This document shows positions 46,801-55,312 of a DNA stretch of 64,000 bases, piece by piece. Source of the stretch: Nocardioides lijunqiniae (GTDB lineage Bacteria; Actinomycetota; Actinomycetes; Propionibacteriales; Nocardioidaceae); contig NZ_JACJGM010000006.1 of the NCBI RefSeq assembly GCF_015024225.1, positions 1-64,000 on the forward strand, given 5' to 3'. The notes under the pieces were generated by a model. That model ran no database searches and was not told the DNA's origin. It worked only from the letters and a program-made list of their open reading frames with translations. How positions within the stretch are numbered: the stretch's first letter is position 1; every line of letters begins with the position of its first letter. A program made the position numbers and the translations under genes.

Positions 46801-47649
46801 GACCAGGGCCGCTTCTACGTCTACGACTCGCTGCTCTCCGAGTACGCCGCCCTCGGCTTCGAGTACGGCTACTCCGTCGCGCGCCCCGAGGCGCTGGTGC
46901 TGTGGGAGGCTCAGTTCGGCGACTTCGTCAACGGCGCCCAGACGGTCATCGACGAGTTCATCTCCTCGGGCGAGACCAAGTGGCGCCAGGAGTCGGGCGT
47001 GGTGCTGCTGCTGCCCCACGGCTACGAGGGCCAGGGCCCCGACCACTCCTCGGCCCGCATCGAGCGCTTCATGACGATGGCGGCCGACGACGCGTTCGTG
47101 GTGGCCCAGCCGTCCACGCCGGCGTCGTACTTCCACCTGCTGCGCAGGCACTCGCTCGGTGAGCGGCACCGCCCACTGATCGTCTTCACGCCGAAGTCGA
47201 TGCTCAAGCGCAAGGAGGCGGCCTCGCAGCCGTCCGACTTCACCAGCGGGACGTTCCGCCCGTTCATCGGCGACGACGCCGCCGACCCGGAGAAGGTCGA
47301 CACCCTGCTGCTGTGCTCGGGCCGCGTCACGTGGGACCTCATGGTCGACCGGGCCAAGCGCGAGAACAACGAGCGCTTCGCGATCGCGCGGGTCGAGCAG
47401 CTCTACCCGCGTCCCGTCGACGAGATCAAGGCCGAGATCGCGCGCTACCCCCACCTCAAGGAGGTGCGCTGGGTGCAGGACGAGCCGAGCAACATGGGCC
47501 CGTGGCCGCACTACGCGCTCAACGTGTGGCACGAGGTCGACGCCCACGTGGTCCCCGTGACCCGCGAGGCGTCCAGCTCGCCGTCCGTCGGCACCGTCAA
47601 GCGCCACGCCGCCGAGCAGAAGGACCTGCTCGACAGGGCCTTCGCCTGA
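43843..47649 (+). CDS. kgd: Multifunctional 2-oxoglutarate decarboxylase/dehydrogenase E1-E2 fusion (Kgd)
   Basis: The GTG at 43843 is preferred over an upstream ATG at 43771: TAGCCT (43788-43793) would place the mRNA start between them, and GGAAGAGG stands upstream. The 1268-aa protein has the E1 N-terminal anchor [14 protein letters not shown], an Ala/Pro/Lys linker (about 45-145), an E2-type acyltransferase domain with [10 protein letters not shown] near residue 370, and the full ThDP-dependent E1 ([49 protein letters not shown]). It converts 2-oxoglutarate to succinate semialdehyde or succinyl-CoA in the TCA cycle. The linker is longer than in M. tuberculosis. GarA-type control is expected from the family. 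Confidence 0.97.
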   Translation: MPQSSGNQSSGSSPQPSSSLGANEWLVEEMRERYTADPGSVDPTWADYFKSNGAGAPANGASNGAATKAPAKPAAEKPSAPAPRQPSDEPKDQQAAPAKKPAEKPADKPADKGGESKPAPVAKPRPDSKAAEPAKGTSEPMPKESRPTAPAAASDEPTYTVLRGAPARTAANMDASLTVPTATSVRSVPVKLLWDNRTVINNHLARARGGKVSFTHLIGYALVRAVRSMPEMNSGFETRDGKPNLITPAHINLGLAIDVPKPDGSRQLLVPSIKATETMDFAAFWTAYEEVVRKARDNKLAVTDFQGTSISLTNPGGIGTVHSVPRLMAGQGAIIGVGAMEFPAEWQGASDEAIARNGISKVMTLTSTYDHRVIQGAQSGEFLKRMHQLLLGEDDFYDDIFRSLRIPYEPIRWGKDISTSHDDEISKQARILELIHAYRVRGHMMADTDPLEYRQRSHPDLEIESHGLTLWDLDREFATGSFGGEGRRFMKLRQILGILRDSYCRTTGIEYMHIMDPEQRRWIQERVEQPHTKPPREEQLRIMLKLNQAEAFETFLQTKFVGQKRFSLEGGETTVPVLDEICEAAAEADLDEVTIGMAHRGRLNVLANIVGKKYSQIFREFEGNIDPRTVQGSGDVKYHLGAEGEFESGGGATIKVSVAANPSHLEAVDPVLEGIARAKQDVLDRGAAYPVLPLLVHGDAAFAGQGVVAETLNLSQLRGYRTGGTIHLVVNNQVGFTTSPGSSRSSLYCTDVARMVQAPIFHVNGDDPEACIRVARLAFEYRQAFNKDVVIDLVCYRRRGHNEGDDPSYTQPLMYDLIEQKRSVRKLYTESLIGRGDITIEEAEQVLRDYQQQLERVFTEVREASSQPSEWTTVPDYPDKPAGETGTAIPMEALKRIADAYVTPPDGFTVHPKVMPQLQRRATAITEGPIDWGTGEILAFGALLMDGRPVRLAGQDSRRGTFVSRFATIIDRKNADEWTPLSSLTEDQGRFYVYDSLLSEYAALGFEYGYSVARPEALVLWEAQFGDFVNGAQTVIDEFISSGETKWRQESGVVLLLPHGYEGQGPDHSSARIERFMTMAADDAFVVAQPSTPASYFHLLRRHSLGERHRPLIVFTPKSMLKRKEAASQPSDFTSGTFRPFIGDDAADPEKVDTLLLCSGRVTWDLMVDRAKRENNERFAIARVEQLYPRPVDEIKAEIARYPHLKEVRWVQDEPSNMGPWPHYALNVWHEVDAHVVPVTREASSSPSVGTVKRHAAEQKDLLDRAFA

Positions 47650-47659
47650 CGGGTCGTCG

Positions 47660-47836
47660 ATGTACTTCACGGACCGTGGCATCGAGGAGCTCGAGAAGCG
47701 CCGGGGTGACGAGGACGTCACCCTGGCGTGGCTCGCCGAGCGCCTGCAGGAGTTCACCGACATCCACCCGGAGTTCGAGACCGCGGTGGAGCGCTTCGCC
47801 ACGTGGCTGGCGCGCCTCGACGACCCCGACGACTGA
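47660..47836 (+). CDS. DUF6104-like small protein downstream of kgd
   Basis: A 58-aa acidic protein begins MYFTDRGIEELEKRRGDEDV and ends LARLDDPDD. It starts 10 nt after the kgd stop, so it is co-transcribed. I recall small proteins of this type (DUF6104) next to the Kgd gene in many actinobacteria. The MYFTDRGIEEL start and the WLAERLQEF helix are the recognisable parts. Function unknown; a Kgd-associated factor is a reasonable guess. GC3 is fully coding-like. Confidence 0.88.
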   Translation: MYFTDRGIEELEKRRGDEDVTLAWLAERLQEFTDIHPEFETAVERFATWLARLDDPDD

Positions 47837-47872
47837 CCGCGTCACCGGCGACGGGTCGCCTAGGGTGCACCC

Positions 47873-48496
47873 ATGACGGAGCACACCGGCGAGACCCGGC
47901 TCTACCCCGCGGCCCCCTGGCACATGGTCGGCTCGCTGTGGCTGACGCTGTTCAAGGTGCGTGAGGACGTCGACGCCTCCCGCCCCGCGGGCGTCTACGG
48001 CGCCGCCTTCGTCAGCTACGAGGAGGGCAGCCCGCTGACCTACTCCGAGCTGCTGGTGGCGCGCTCGACGGGCAAGACGCACGGCGGTCGGGTGTCCATC
48101 ACCGACATCTGGGTCGACTCCCCCGCCTCGGTCGCCGGCGGGCGGGAGCTGTGGGCGATCCCGAAGGACCTGTGCGACTTCACCTTCGAGAGCAGGCACA
48201 CCGGTCCCCTCTCGCGCACCTCGTGGTCCGCGAGCCTCGAGCGGCGCCCGATCGCGTCGGCGCGCTTCACCGACGTCTCCCGTGCCGCCGTACGGGTGCC
48301 CTTCAAGGGCGGCACCTGGCAGCCCGAGCTTCCCGAGGGCGGCGGCGAGAAGACCGCGGACCTGAAGGGCTCAGCCAAGGCCCTGCCGTGCCGCGGACGC
48401 TGGGACTTCGCGCCCGACGGTCCGCTCGGCTGGCTGACGGGTGCGCGTCCGCTCGCCTCGGCCCGGATGTCGGGCTTCCGCATGTCCTTCGGCTGA
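47873..48496 (+). CDS. Acetoacetate decarboxylase-family protein
   Basis: ATG start, leaderless, with TAGGGT (47861-47866) 6 nt upstream. The 207-aa protein has the ADC-like beta-barrel pattern: YPAAPWHMVGSLWLTLF, YSELLVARS and GGRELWAIPKDLCDF, the last holding the Lys equivalent to the active-site region. The true substrate is uncertain, because many actinobacterial homologs lack proven decarboxylase activity. It does not overlap its neighbours. Confidence 0.83.
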   Translation: MTEHTGETRLYPAAPWHMVGSLWLTLFKVREDVDASRPAGVYGAAFVSYEEGSPLTYSELLVARSTGKTHGGRVSITDIWVDSPASVAGGRELWAIPKDLCDFTFESRHTGPLSRTSWSASLERRPIASARFTDVSRAAVRVPFKGGTWQPELPEGGGEKTADLKGSAKALPCRGRWDFAPDGPLGWLTGARPLASARMSGFRMSFG

Positions 48497-48523
48497 GCCG
48501 ACGGTCAGCCCGCGGTTGTCACG

Positions 48524-49861
48524 TCACGCGGGCGGGTCCGCGGTGAAGTGGACGCCGTCGAACTGCGCACGCCAGGCGGTGACCTCGGGGCCGACCGAGG
48601 ACGGGTCCACCGTGGGGTCGAGGCCGCGGGCGACGAAGCCGGCCAGGTCGGCCATGTCGGCGCCGGTCATGCCGAGCCGGGCGACCTCCGGCGTGCCGAG
48701 CCGCAGCCCGTTGGTGTCTCCGGGCACCTCGTCGGTGGGCAGCCCGATGCCGCAGGCCAGCAGGTTGGCCTGCCGCAGCCGCTGGGCCGCGGCCTGCCCG
48801 CCGCCGTACGACGCGGCGAGGACGCCGACCATGTGGGAGCGCGTGTGGCCGTCGGCACCGACGAAGACCGGGACACCGCCGGCGGCCAGCCCGTCGGCCA
48901 GCGCGGCCGCGGTCTCGACCATCATCGCGGCGTACGCCGGCCCGGCGGCCTGCCAGTCGACCATCGTCGCCGCCAGCGCCGCGGCCTTGCCGGCGTCGAA
49001 GTTGGCGGTCAGGCCGGGGTAGGCGACGGCGTCGAGGCGCTGCGCGAGGTCGGCCTCGTTGGTCACGATCAGGCCGCCCGGAGGGCCGCCGAGGCTCTTG
49101 TAGGTGCTCATCGTCATCAGGTGCGCGCCCTCGGCGAGCGGGTTGGGCCAGGCACCACCGGCGACGAGCCCACACACGTGCGCGGCGTCGAAGAGCACCT
49201 TGGCGCCCACCTCGTCGGCGATCTCGCGCACCGCCGCCACCGGGTGGGGGTAGAGGTTCATGCTCGCGCCGAGCGTGATGAGCGCCGGTCGGGTCTCGTG
49301 CGCCAGGTCGCGCAGCCGGTCGACGTCGACGGTGAACCGCGCCGCGTCGACGGGCGCGGACACCGTGCGCAGCCGGTACATGCCGGCCGAGCCGCCGGCG
49401 TGGTGCGTCACGTGGCCGCCGATGCTCGGCGGCGGGGCGATGATCGTGTCCCCCGGCTCGCAGGTCACCAGGAAGGCGTAGAGGTTCGCGATCGCGCCCG
49501 ACGGCACCCGGATCTCGGCGTACGACGCCCCGAAGACCTCCGCCGCGAGCTCGGCCGCCAGCACCTCGATGCGCTCGATCGCCTCGAGGCCGGTCTCGTA
49601 CTTAGCGCCCGGGTAGCCCAAGGAGGCGCGCGAGCCGAGGCGCGCGGCGAGCATCGCCTCCGCCCGGGGGTTCATCAGGTTCGTCGCAGGGTTGAGGTTG
49701 AGCGTCTCCACGTTGTGGATGCGGTCGTTCTCGGCGATGAGGTGGTCGAGCTCGGAGAGCAGGTCGGCCGGCGACGCGGCCGACGTGCGCTCCGCGATGT
49801 CGGAGACGAGGGCCTCGCTGGGGGCCGGGACCCAGGGGCGGTGCTGCAGCGCGCGTGTCAT
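48524..49861 (-). CDS. SHMT-fold PLP enzyme (serine hydroxymethyltransferase-like)
   Basis: I use the ATG at 49861, since TAGGTT (minus strand, 49869-49874) is 7 nt upstream for a leaderless start. The 445-aa protein follows the SHMT architecture: LNLNPATNLMNPRAEAML, VRVPSGAIANLYAF-type substrate loop, LFDAAHVCGLVAGG and the PLP lysine in MSTYKSLGGPPGGLIVTN. The lysine motif (STYKSLGGPPGG) departs from the canonical TTTHKTLRGPRGG, so a specialised aldolase or 2-methylserine/threonine-type enzyme is more likely than housekeeping GlyA. It is divergent from a PucR regulator. Confidence 0.82.
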   Translation of the reverse strand: MTRALQHRPWVPAPSEALVSDIAERTSAASPADLLSELDHLIAENDRIHNVETLNLNPATNLMNPRAEAMLAARLGSRASLGYPGAKYETGLEAIERIEVLAAELAAEVFGASYAEIRVPSGAIANLYAFLVTCEPGDTIIAPPPSIGGHVTHHAGGSAGMYRLRTVSAPVDAARFTVDVDRLRDLAHETRPALITLGASMNLYPHPVAAVREIADEVGAKVLFDAAHVCGLVAGGAWPNPLAEGAHLMTMSTYKSLGGPPGGLIVTNEADLAQRLDAVAYPGLTANFDAGKAAALAATMVDWQAAGPAYAAMMVETAAALADGLAAGGVPVFVGADGHTRSHMVGVLAASYGGGQAAAQRLRQANLLACGIGLPTDEVPGDTNGLRLGTPEVARLGMTGADMADLAGFVARGLDPTVDPSSVGPEVTAWRAQFDGVHFTADPPA

Positions 49862-49962
49862 GCGCGCCAACCTAGGTCCGGACCCGACGCCCGCGCACCG
49901 GGCTCGTGCACGGACCTGCGGCCCGGCTCTCCTACAGTTGTACGAACGACGAGGGGGGCGCG

Positions 49963-50904
49963 GTGGTCGCGGGAGACGTGCAGGACCGGCTGGACGCGCT
50001 CGCCGACGCCCTCGGGCGCAGCCTCACGCTGGACGCCCCCGACGGGAGCCTCCTGGCCCACAGCATCCGCGGCGACGACAGCGACCGGGCCCGGGTCGCG
50101 AGCATCCTGCGCCGCAGCGTCGCCGCCGACGTCCACGCGTGGCAGCTGCGCCACGTCGACACGACGACCGACTCCCTCCAGCGCGTGACCGCCAACGAGG
50201 CCCTCGAGCTGTCGGCGCGCCGCTGCCTGCCGGTCCGCTCACGCGGCCGCTGCGTCGCCCTGCTCTGGATGGTCGACGACGCCCGGGCGCTCGACGACGG
50301 CGACCTGACCGTCCTCCGTCGGGGAGCGGACGACCTGGCCGCCCTGGTCCCCGACCGAGGGGCCGGCAGGGGCGCCCGGGCACGGGCGCGGGTCGTGGCG
50401 ACCGCGGACGACCGACCGCCGGTCGTCGTCTCCTCCGACGCCGAGCTCGCCGCGGCCCTCGCCGCCGCGCCCCTCGGTACGCCGGTCGGCGTCAGCGAGC
50501 AGGGCGCGCCCGGCGAGGGCGCGGGGGCCGCGCTCGTACGCCAGGCCGTGCTCGCGGCGCGCCTCGCACGGGACGATCCCTCGGTGCCGTCCCCCGCCCA
50601 CTGGTCGGCCCTGGGCGTCTACCGACGCCTCGACACGGTCGGCGGCCCACCGGACCCGGACCCCCTCGCCGTCCTCGACGCGGCGACGTCGGGGCTGATG
50701 CTGCTGGAGACGCTGGAGGCCTACCTCGACCTCGCCGGCGACGTGCGGGCCACGGCCGCGCGCCTGCGGCTGCACCGCAGCAGCCTCTACTACCGCCTCG
50801 AACGGCTCGCCACGGTGCTCGACGCCGACCTCGGCGACGGGCTGGTCCGGCTGGACCTCCACCTGGCGCTCAAGCAGCGCCGCTGGGACCGCGCGTCGCG
50901 CTAG
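49963..50904 (+). CDS. PucR-family helix-turn-helix regulator
   Basis: The GTG at 49963 has GAGGGGGG 5 nt upstream and TACAGT (49933-49938) as -10. The 313-aa protein has an N-terminal sensing region with no clear fold and the PucR C-terminal HTH (YLDLAGDVRATAARLRLHRS, then SLYYRLERLATVL). PucR proteins activate purine or amino-acid degradation genes. The divergent SHMT-like gene is the obvious target; TACAGTTGTA (49933-49942) could be the operator. The stop overlaps the convergent small gene by 4 nt. Confidence 0.85.
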   Translation: MVAGDVQDRLDALADALGRSLTLDAPDGSLLAHSIRGDDSDRARVASILRRSVAADVHAWQLRHVDTTTDSLQRVTANEALELSARRCLPVRSRGRCVALLWMVDDARALDDGDLTVLRRGADDLAALVPDRGAGRGARARARVVATADDRPPVVVSSDAELAAALAAAPLGTPVGVSEQGAPGEGAGAALVRQAVLAARLARDDPSVPSPAHWSALGVYRRLDTVGGPPDPDPLAVLDAATSGLMLLETLEAYLDLAGDVRATAARLRLHRSSLYYRLERLATVLDADLGDGLVRLDLHLALKQRRWDRASR

Positions 50905-51128
50905 TCCTGCGGGTCCTCGCGGCCCTGCTCCTCGGCGGCCTTCTGGGACGCGTCCTTGATCTCGTACAGCTCGGTGGCGAAGGCGCCGAGCGCGCCCGCG
51001 ACCTCCTGCACGGCTCGGGAGACGATGGTCGCCACCTCGCCGGCCGCGACGGCGGCGGCCTTGACGGCGGACTCGATCGCGTCCTTGCCGATCTCCTGGT
51101 GGGACAGGTGGTCCGGTCGCTGGCTCAT
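50901..51128 (-). CDS. Small hypothetical helical protein
   Basis: A 75-aa protein (MSQRPDHLSHQEIGKDAIES and onward), Ala-rich and predicted all-helical, with no membrane segment and no Cys. An ATG three codons upstream (51137) is also possible. No family recognised. Its third-position bias is coding-like. The 3' end overlaps the convergent PucR gene by 4 nt. Confidence 0.65.
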   Translation of the reverse strand: MSQRPDHLSHQEIGKDAIESAVKAAAVAAGEVATIVSRAVQEVAGALGAFATELYEIKDASQKAAEEQGREDPQD

Positions 51129-51178
51129 GCCGCCCATTGTCACCCGGCCCGCGCGTCCCACCAACGGCACGTGCCGTG

Positions 51179-51200
51179 ACAGTGCACACATGTCCACTGT
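51179..51200. promoter_or_regulatory. Operator of TetR regulator
   Basis: ACAGTG-N10-CACTGT, a perfect inverted repeat directly upstream of the -10 TAGGTT (51201-51206) of the leaderless tetR gene, placed to block RNA polymerase. Probably autoregulation. Confidence 0.65.
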
Positions 51201-51212
51201 TAGGTTGGTGGC

Positions 51213-51833
51213 GTGACCGTCACCCGGGGCGAACGCAAGGAGCGCACACGGCGCGCGATCCTGGACGCCGCGCTGACCCTCTGCGAGGACAGCTCCCTGG
51301 TCGCCCTGTCGCTGCGTCAGGTGGCCAAGGAGGTCGGCATCGTCCCGACCGCGTTCTACCGGCACTTCGACTCGATCGAGGACCTCGGGCTGGCGCTGGT
51401 CGACGAGTCGTTCGTGTCGCTGCGCGCGATGCTGCTCGACGTACGCCGCAGCGACCCGGCGTTCGACTACACCATCGACTCCTCCATCGACATCCTGGTC
51501 GACCACGTGCGGCGCCAGCGCCAGCACTTCCAGTTCATCGTCCGCGAGCGCGGGGCGGGCCCGCTGAGCGTCCGCACGGCGATCAACCGCGAGATCGAGC
51601 TCTGCCAGCAGGAGCTCGCCACCGACCTCGCCCGCCTCCCCGGGACGGCGGACTGGTCGCCGGAGGACCTGCGGATCCTGTCCTCGCTGATCGTGACCGC
51701 CATGGTCGCGACCGCCGAGGCCGTCGTCCGCTCCCCCGAGACCCCCGAGGTGGAGAAGCAGATCATGGAGGACGCCCGCGTCCAGCTGCGCATGGTGCTG
51801 ATCGGCGCGCTCAACTGGCGCTCGAAGCCCTGA
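51213..51833 (+). CDS. TetR-family transcriptional regulator
   Basis: GTG start, leaderless. The 206-aa protein has the N-terminal TetR HTH (RRAILDAALTLCEDSSLVAL, then SLRQVAKEVGIVPTAFYRHFDS) and an all-helical ligand domain. The layout GIVPTAFYRHF is common in regulators of lipid metabolism such as FabT/FasR-like TetRs. It is convergent with the SDR-MDR pair, which it may regulate; an operator-like repeat lies only at its own promoter. Confidence 0.9.
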   Translation: MTVTRGERKERTRRAILDAALTLCEDSSLVALSLRQVAKEVGIVPTAFYRHFDSIEDLGLALVDESFVSLRAMLLDVRRSDPAFDYTIDSSIDILVDHVRRQRQHFQFIVRERGAGPLSVRTAINREIELCQQELATDLARLPGTADWSPEDLRILSSLIVTAMVATAEAVVRSPETPEVEKQIMEDARVQLRMVLIGALNWRSKP

Positions 51834-51837
51834 GCCC

Positions 51838-52530
51838 CTAGGTCGCCCGCGGGACGACCGGCCGGACGGTCACCTCGGGGATCGTGGCGTCGCCCGGCAT
51901 GTCGAGCACGTGCAGGATCGTGTCGACGACCGTCTCGGGAGATATCCACCTCGAAGAGTCGTAGGTGCGGCCCTCCTGCTCGTGCACCTTCTCCTGCATC
52001 GGCGTGGCCGTGCGACTCGGGAAGACGGTCGTGACGCGCACGCCGTGCTCCACCTCCTCCGCGCGCAGGGAGTCGGCGAAGCCGCGCAGCCCGAACTTCG
52101 AAGCGGCGTAGGCCGACCACGAGGCGCTCGCGCTCAGCCCCGCGGAGGAGTTGACGAAGACGAACGTCCCCCGCGCGCGCCGTACGGCGGGCAGGCAGCG
52201 GCGGGTCAGCAGCGCGGGGGCCAGGAGGTTGACGTCGACCTGCTCACGGAGGGCCCGCGGGTCCTGGTCCGCGACCGGACCCAGCTCGACGACGCCGGCG
52301 ACGTGGTGCACCGAGGCCAGCTCGTCGGGCAGCCCGTCCAGCTCCGCGACGGCGTCCAGGTCGGCGAGGTCGACCACGAGCACCGTGCTGCCGGCGTAGC
52401 GCGACTCGAGCTCGGCGGCGCGCTCGGTCGAGCGGGCGAGCAGGACGAGGTGGTCGCCGCGGGCGTGCAGCCGGTCGGCCAGGACCGCGCCGATGCCCGA
52501 TCCGGCGCCGGTGACCAGGTGGGCGGTCAT
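51838..52530 (-). CDS. Short-chain dehydrogenase/reductase (SDR)
   Basis: The 230-aa classical SDR has cofactor loop VTGAGSGIGAVLA, NSSAGLSAS with the catalytic Ser, and YAASKFGL with the catalytic Tyr/Lys. The residue pattern after beta2 (LLARSTERAAEL) suggests NADP(H). The substrate is unknown. The ATG at 52530 overlaps the stop of the upstream MDR gene by 4 nt, so they form a two-gene operon. Confidence 0.9.
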   Translation of the reverse strand: MTAHLVTGAGSGIGAVLADRLHARGDHLVLLARSTERAAELESRYAGSTVLVVDLADLDAVAELDGLPDELASVHHVAGVVELGPVADQDPRALREQVDVNLLAPALLTRRCLPAVRRARGTFVFVNSSAGLSASASWSAYAASKFGLRGFADSLRAEEVEHGVRVTTVFPSRTATPMQEKVHEQEGRTYDSSRWISPETVVDTILHVLDMPGDATIPEVTVRPVVPRAT

Positions 52531-53504
52531 CGGGTGAAGACCACCTTGCCGAACAGGTCGCCGGCGCTCATGGCGGCGAAGCCGTCGCGAGCCTCGGTCA
52601 TGGGGATCGCCCGGTCGACGAGCGGCCGCACCCCCGTGGCGTCGAGCATCGAGACCAGCGACGCCAGCTCGGCGCGCGTGCCCATGGTCGATCCGATGAC
52701 GCTGAGCTGCAGGAAGAAGATGCGGGTCAGCTCGGCGTCGTCGAGCTTCGGGCCCGACGTGGTGCCACTGATGACGATCTTCCCGCCGGGGCGCAGCGCC
52801 CGGATCGAGTGCGACCACGTCGCGCGGCCCACGGTCTCCATCACCGCGTCCACCTTGACCGGCAGCCGGGCGCCGGACTCGAACACGTCGTGCGCGCCGA
52901 GCTCGAGCGCCCGCGAGCGCTTGCCCTCGTCGCGCGACGTGGCCAGCACCCGCAGCCCCGCGGCGCGGCCGAGCATGATCAGCGCGGTGGCCACGCCGCC
53001 TCCGGCGCCCTGCACCAGCACGGTGTCGCCGGCCTTGAGGTCGCCGCGCGTGAAGAGCATCCGGTACGCCGTCAGCCACGACGTCGGCAGGCAGGCCGCC
53101 TCCTCGAACGACAGCGAGGCCGGCTTCGGCACGACGTTGGCCGACGGCACGACCACGGTGTCCGCGAACGTGCCCTGGTGGCGCTCCGAGAGCAGCGAGC
53201 GCTTCGGGTCGAAGGTCTCGTCGCCGCGCCAGGACGGGTCGGAGATCACCGCGTGCACCACGACCTCGTTGCCGTCCTCGTCCAGGCCCGCGGCGTCGCA
53301 GCCGAGGATCATCGGCAGCGCCTCCTCACGCAGCCCGACGCCCTGCAGCGACCAGAGGTCGTGGTGGTTCAGCGAGGCCGCCTTGACCCTGACCCGGGTC
53401 CAGCCGGCGGGGACCTCCGGCTCGGGGCGCTCCCCCACGACCAGGCCCGCGAGCGGGTCGTCGGAGTCGGCGGCGGCGAAGGAGTCGGCGTAGACGGCGA
53501 ACAT
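52527..53504 (-). CDS. Zinc-type/quinone-oxidoreductase-like MDR dehydrogenase
   Basis: The 325-aa medium-chain dehydrogenase has SLNHHDLWSLQGVG, GCDAAGLDEDGNEV, the Rossmann loop VLVQGAGGGVATALI and ATSRDEGKRSRALELGA. It lacks the cysteine cluster for structural zinc and fits the quinone oxidoreductase/enoyl reductase branch. Operon with the SDR; the repeat island lies directly upstream. Confidence 0.88.
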   Translation of the reverse strand: MFAVYADSFAAADSDDPLAGLVVGERPEPEVPAGWTRVRVKAASLNHHDLWSLQGVGLREEALPMILGCDAAGLDEDGNEVVVHAVISDPSWRGDETFDPKRSLLSERHQGTFADTVVVPSANVVPKPASLSFEEAACLPTSWLTAYRMLFTRGDLKAGDTVLVQGAGGGVATALIMLGRAAGLRVLATSRDEGKRSRALELGAHDVFESGARLPVKVDAVMETVGRATWSHSIRALRPGGKIVISGTTSGPKLDDAELTRIFFLQLSVIGSTMGTRAELASLVSMLDATGVRPLVDRAIPMTEARDGFAAMSAGDLFGKVVFTR

Positions 53505-53552
53505 GCTCCGACCCTACTGACGTCACGTCCCCGCGACCCGGATGCCCACCCC

Positions 53553-53712
53553 GGTGGTCGAGGTGCGGGCGCAGCGAGCCCCGAAACGACGACCCCCCGG
53601 TGGTCGAGCAGGGAGGAGCGTCAGCGACGAGCGCCCGTCGAGACCCCGTGAGCCGAACGCCGACCGAACCCACGGTGGTTGAGGTGCGAGCGCCAGCGAG
53701 CCTCGAAACCAC
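53553..53712 (+). repeat. Repeat families G-V-G, island 2
   Basis: G copies lie at 53553-53590 and 53674-53712 (GGTGGTTGAGGTGCGAGCG to CGAAACCAC), with a V copy at 53599-53647. They match, in reverse orientation, the copies at 41998-42149. The whole gap 53505-54043 is repeat DNA (G, V, P, H) with no gene. Confidence 0.8.
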
Positions 53713-53891
53713 GCTGTTTGCTGGGGCTGGTGTTGGCCCGAGCGCTAGCAGCCCGGGTCTCGGCGTCAAGGATCGCCTACGGCGGCGCCCGCTTCGCGGC
53801 GCCCTGCGGGCGTCCTTGACTCCGAGCCTCTCCCGGGCTGCTTCGGCGGCGCACGGGCGGCGGCGGCTTCGCCGCGCCGCCCGCAAACAGC
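53713..53891 (+). repeat. Repeat family P, copy 2 (branched palindrome)
   Basis: Outer arms GCTGTTTGC/GCAAACAGC (53713-53721, 53883-53891), middle arms AGCAGCCCGGG/CCCGGGCTGCT (53747-53757, 53832-53842), and inner arms GTCAAGGA/TCCTTGAC (53765-53772, 53813-53820). The side hairpin is at 53855-53882 (28 nt). The outer and middle arms differ in sequence from copy 1, but pairing is kept. The inner arms are identical. Confidence 0.8.
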
Positions 53892-53899
53892 GCGGGCCC

Positions 53900-53996
53900 G
53901 CCTATCGGTCACCTACGTCGGCAGTTCGAGCTCGGGCTGAGCCTTTCCACGCTTGGCTCGGCCCGGGGTGGGACCAACTGCCGACGCTGAGTGCCG
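53900..53996 (+). repeat. Repeat family H, copy 2 (97-nt hairpin element)
   Basis: The same 97-nt length and identical 11-nt arms as 41657-41753 (arms here 53916-53926 and 53976-53986), with a diverged 49-nt loop. It ends 48 nt before the malic enzyme stop. Confidence 0.8.
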
Positions 53997-54043
53997 GTTG
54001 TCGCCCCACCCGTCACACCAGCCTCAGCAGATGCGCGAACCCC

Positions 54044-55231
54044 TCACCGGCGGGCGACGCCGTCGCGCCGGGCGGCGGCCGAGACGGCGGCCGCGACGGC
54101 CGGACCGACGCGGGGGTCGAACGGCGAGGGGATCACCAGGTCCTCGGACAGGTCATCGCCGACCAGGTCGGCGATGGCCTCGGCGGCGGCCAGCTTCATG
54201 CCCTCGGTGATGGCGGTCGCGTGCACGTCGAACGCGCCGCGGAAGATGCCCGGGAACGCCAGGACGTTGTTGATCTGGTTGGGGAAGTCCGAGCGCCCGG
54301 TGGCGACGACCCGCGCGTGGCGGCGTGCCACGTCGGGGTGCACCTCGGGGTGGGGGTTCGCCAGGCCGAACACGATCGACTCGGGGGCCATCCGGGCGAC
54401 GTCCTCCTCCGGCACGGTCCCGCCCGAGACGCCGATGTAGACGTCCGCGCCGTCCAGGACGTCGGCCAGCGAGCCGGTGCGTCCGGTGCGGTCGGCGGTG
54501 AGCTCGGCGAGGGCGCGCTTGACCGGCGTCAGGTCGCCGCGCGAGGAGTGCAGGACGCCCTTGCGGTCGGTGACGGCCAGGTCCTCGATGCCGGCCTCCA
54601 GCAGGATCTTGGCGACGGCGACGCCGGCCGCTCCGGCGCCGGAGATGACCACGCGGGTCGTGGCCGCCTCACGTCCGGTGAGCCGCAGCGCGTTCTTCAG
54701 CGCCGCCAGCGCCACCACGGCGGTGCCGTGCTGGTCGTCGTGGAAGACGGGGATGTCGAGGCGCTCCTTGAGCCGGTCCTCGATCTCGAAGCAGCGCGGG
54801 GCCGAGATGTCCTCGAGGTTGATCCCGCCGAAGCTGGGCGCGAGCCGCACGACGGTCTCGATGATCTCCTCGGTGTCGGTGGTGTCCAGGCAGATCGGCA
54901 CGGCGTCGACGCCGCCGAACTGCTTGAAGAGCACCGCCTTGCCCTCCATCACCGGCATCGCGGCCGACGGCCCGATGTCGCCGAGGCCGAGCACCGCGGT
55001 GCCGTCGGTGACGACGGCGACGACGTTGGGCACCCAGGTGTAGTGCTGCGTCATGGTCGGGTCGGCGGCGATGGCCTCGCACACGAGCGCGACGCCCGGC
55101 GTGTAGGCCAGGGACAGCTCGGCGGGGCCGGTCAGGGCCGTCGTCGAGACGACCTGCATCTTGCCGCCGACGTGCAGGTCGAAGACCGGGTCGCCGGAGT
55201 GCGGGTGCGGGGGGACGTCAGCGGTGGCCAC
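54044..55231 (-). CDS. NAD(P)-dependent malic enzyme
   Basis: The GTG at 55231 is chosen because AAGGA lies 9 nt upstream, inside the longer frame. The 395-aa protein is the short prokaryotic malic enzyme: SLAYTPGVALVCEAIAADP, NLEDISAPRCFEIE with the metal ligands, FHDDQHGTAVVALAALKNAL, and ISGAGAAGVAVAKIL as NAD loop. No phosphotransacetylase-like domain is fused. It decarboxylates malate to pyruvate. Confidence 0.93.
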   Translation of the reverse strand: MATADVPPHPHSGDPVFDLHVGGKMQVVSTTALTGPAELSLAYTPGVALVCEAIAADPTMTQHYTWVPNVVAVVTDGTAVLGLGDIGPSAAMPVMEGKAVLFKQFGGVDAVPICLDTTDTEEIIETVVRLAPSFGGINLEDISAPRCFEIEDRLKERLDIPVFHDDQHGTAVVALAALKNALRLTGREAATTRVVISGAGAAGVAVAKILLEAGIEDLAVTDRKGVLHSSRGDLTPVKRALAELTADRTGRTGSLADVLDGADVYIGVSGGTVPEEDVARMAPESIVFGLANPHPEVHPDVARRHARVVATGRSDFPNQINNVLAFPGIFRGAFDVHATAITEGMKLAAAEAIADLVGDDLSEDLVIPSPFDPRVGPAVAAAVSAAARRDGVARR

Positions 55232-55312
55232 GAGGCGCGATCCTTCCACAGCGCGAGAGGCCGGCCAGGGGCGTCCCAGATGGCGCGTGGGCGTCCTCGC
55301 GGCGGCTGTCGC

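Noticed and set aside
43870..47802. A 1310-codon open frame on the minus strand
   Set aside because: It is antisense to kgd, with His/Val/Arg-rich composition typical of shadow frames.
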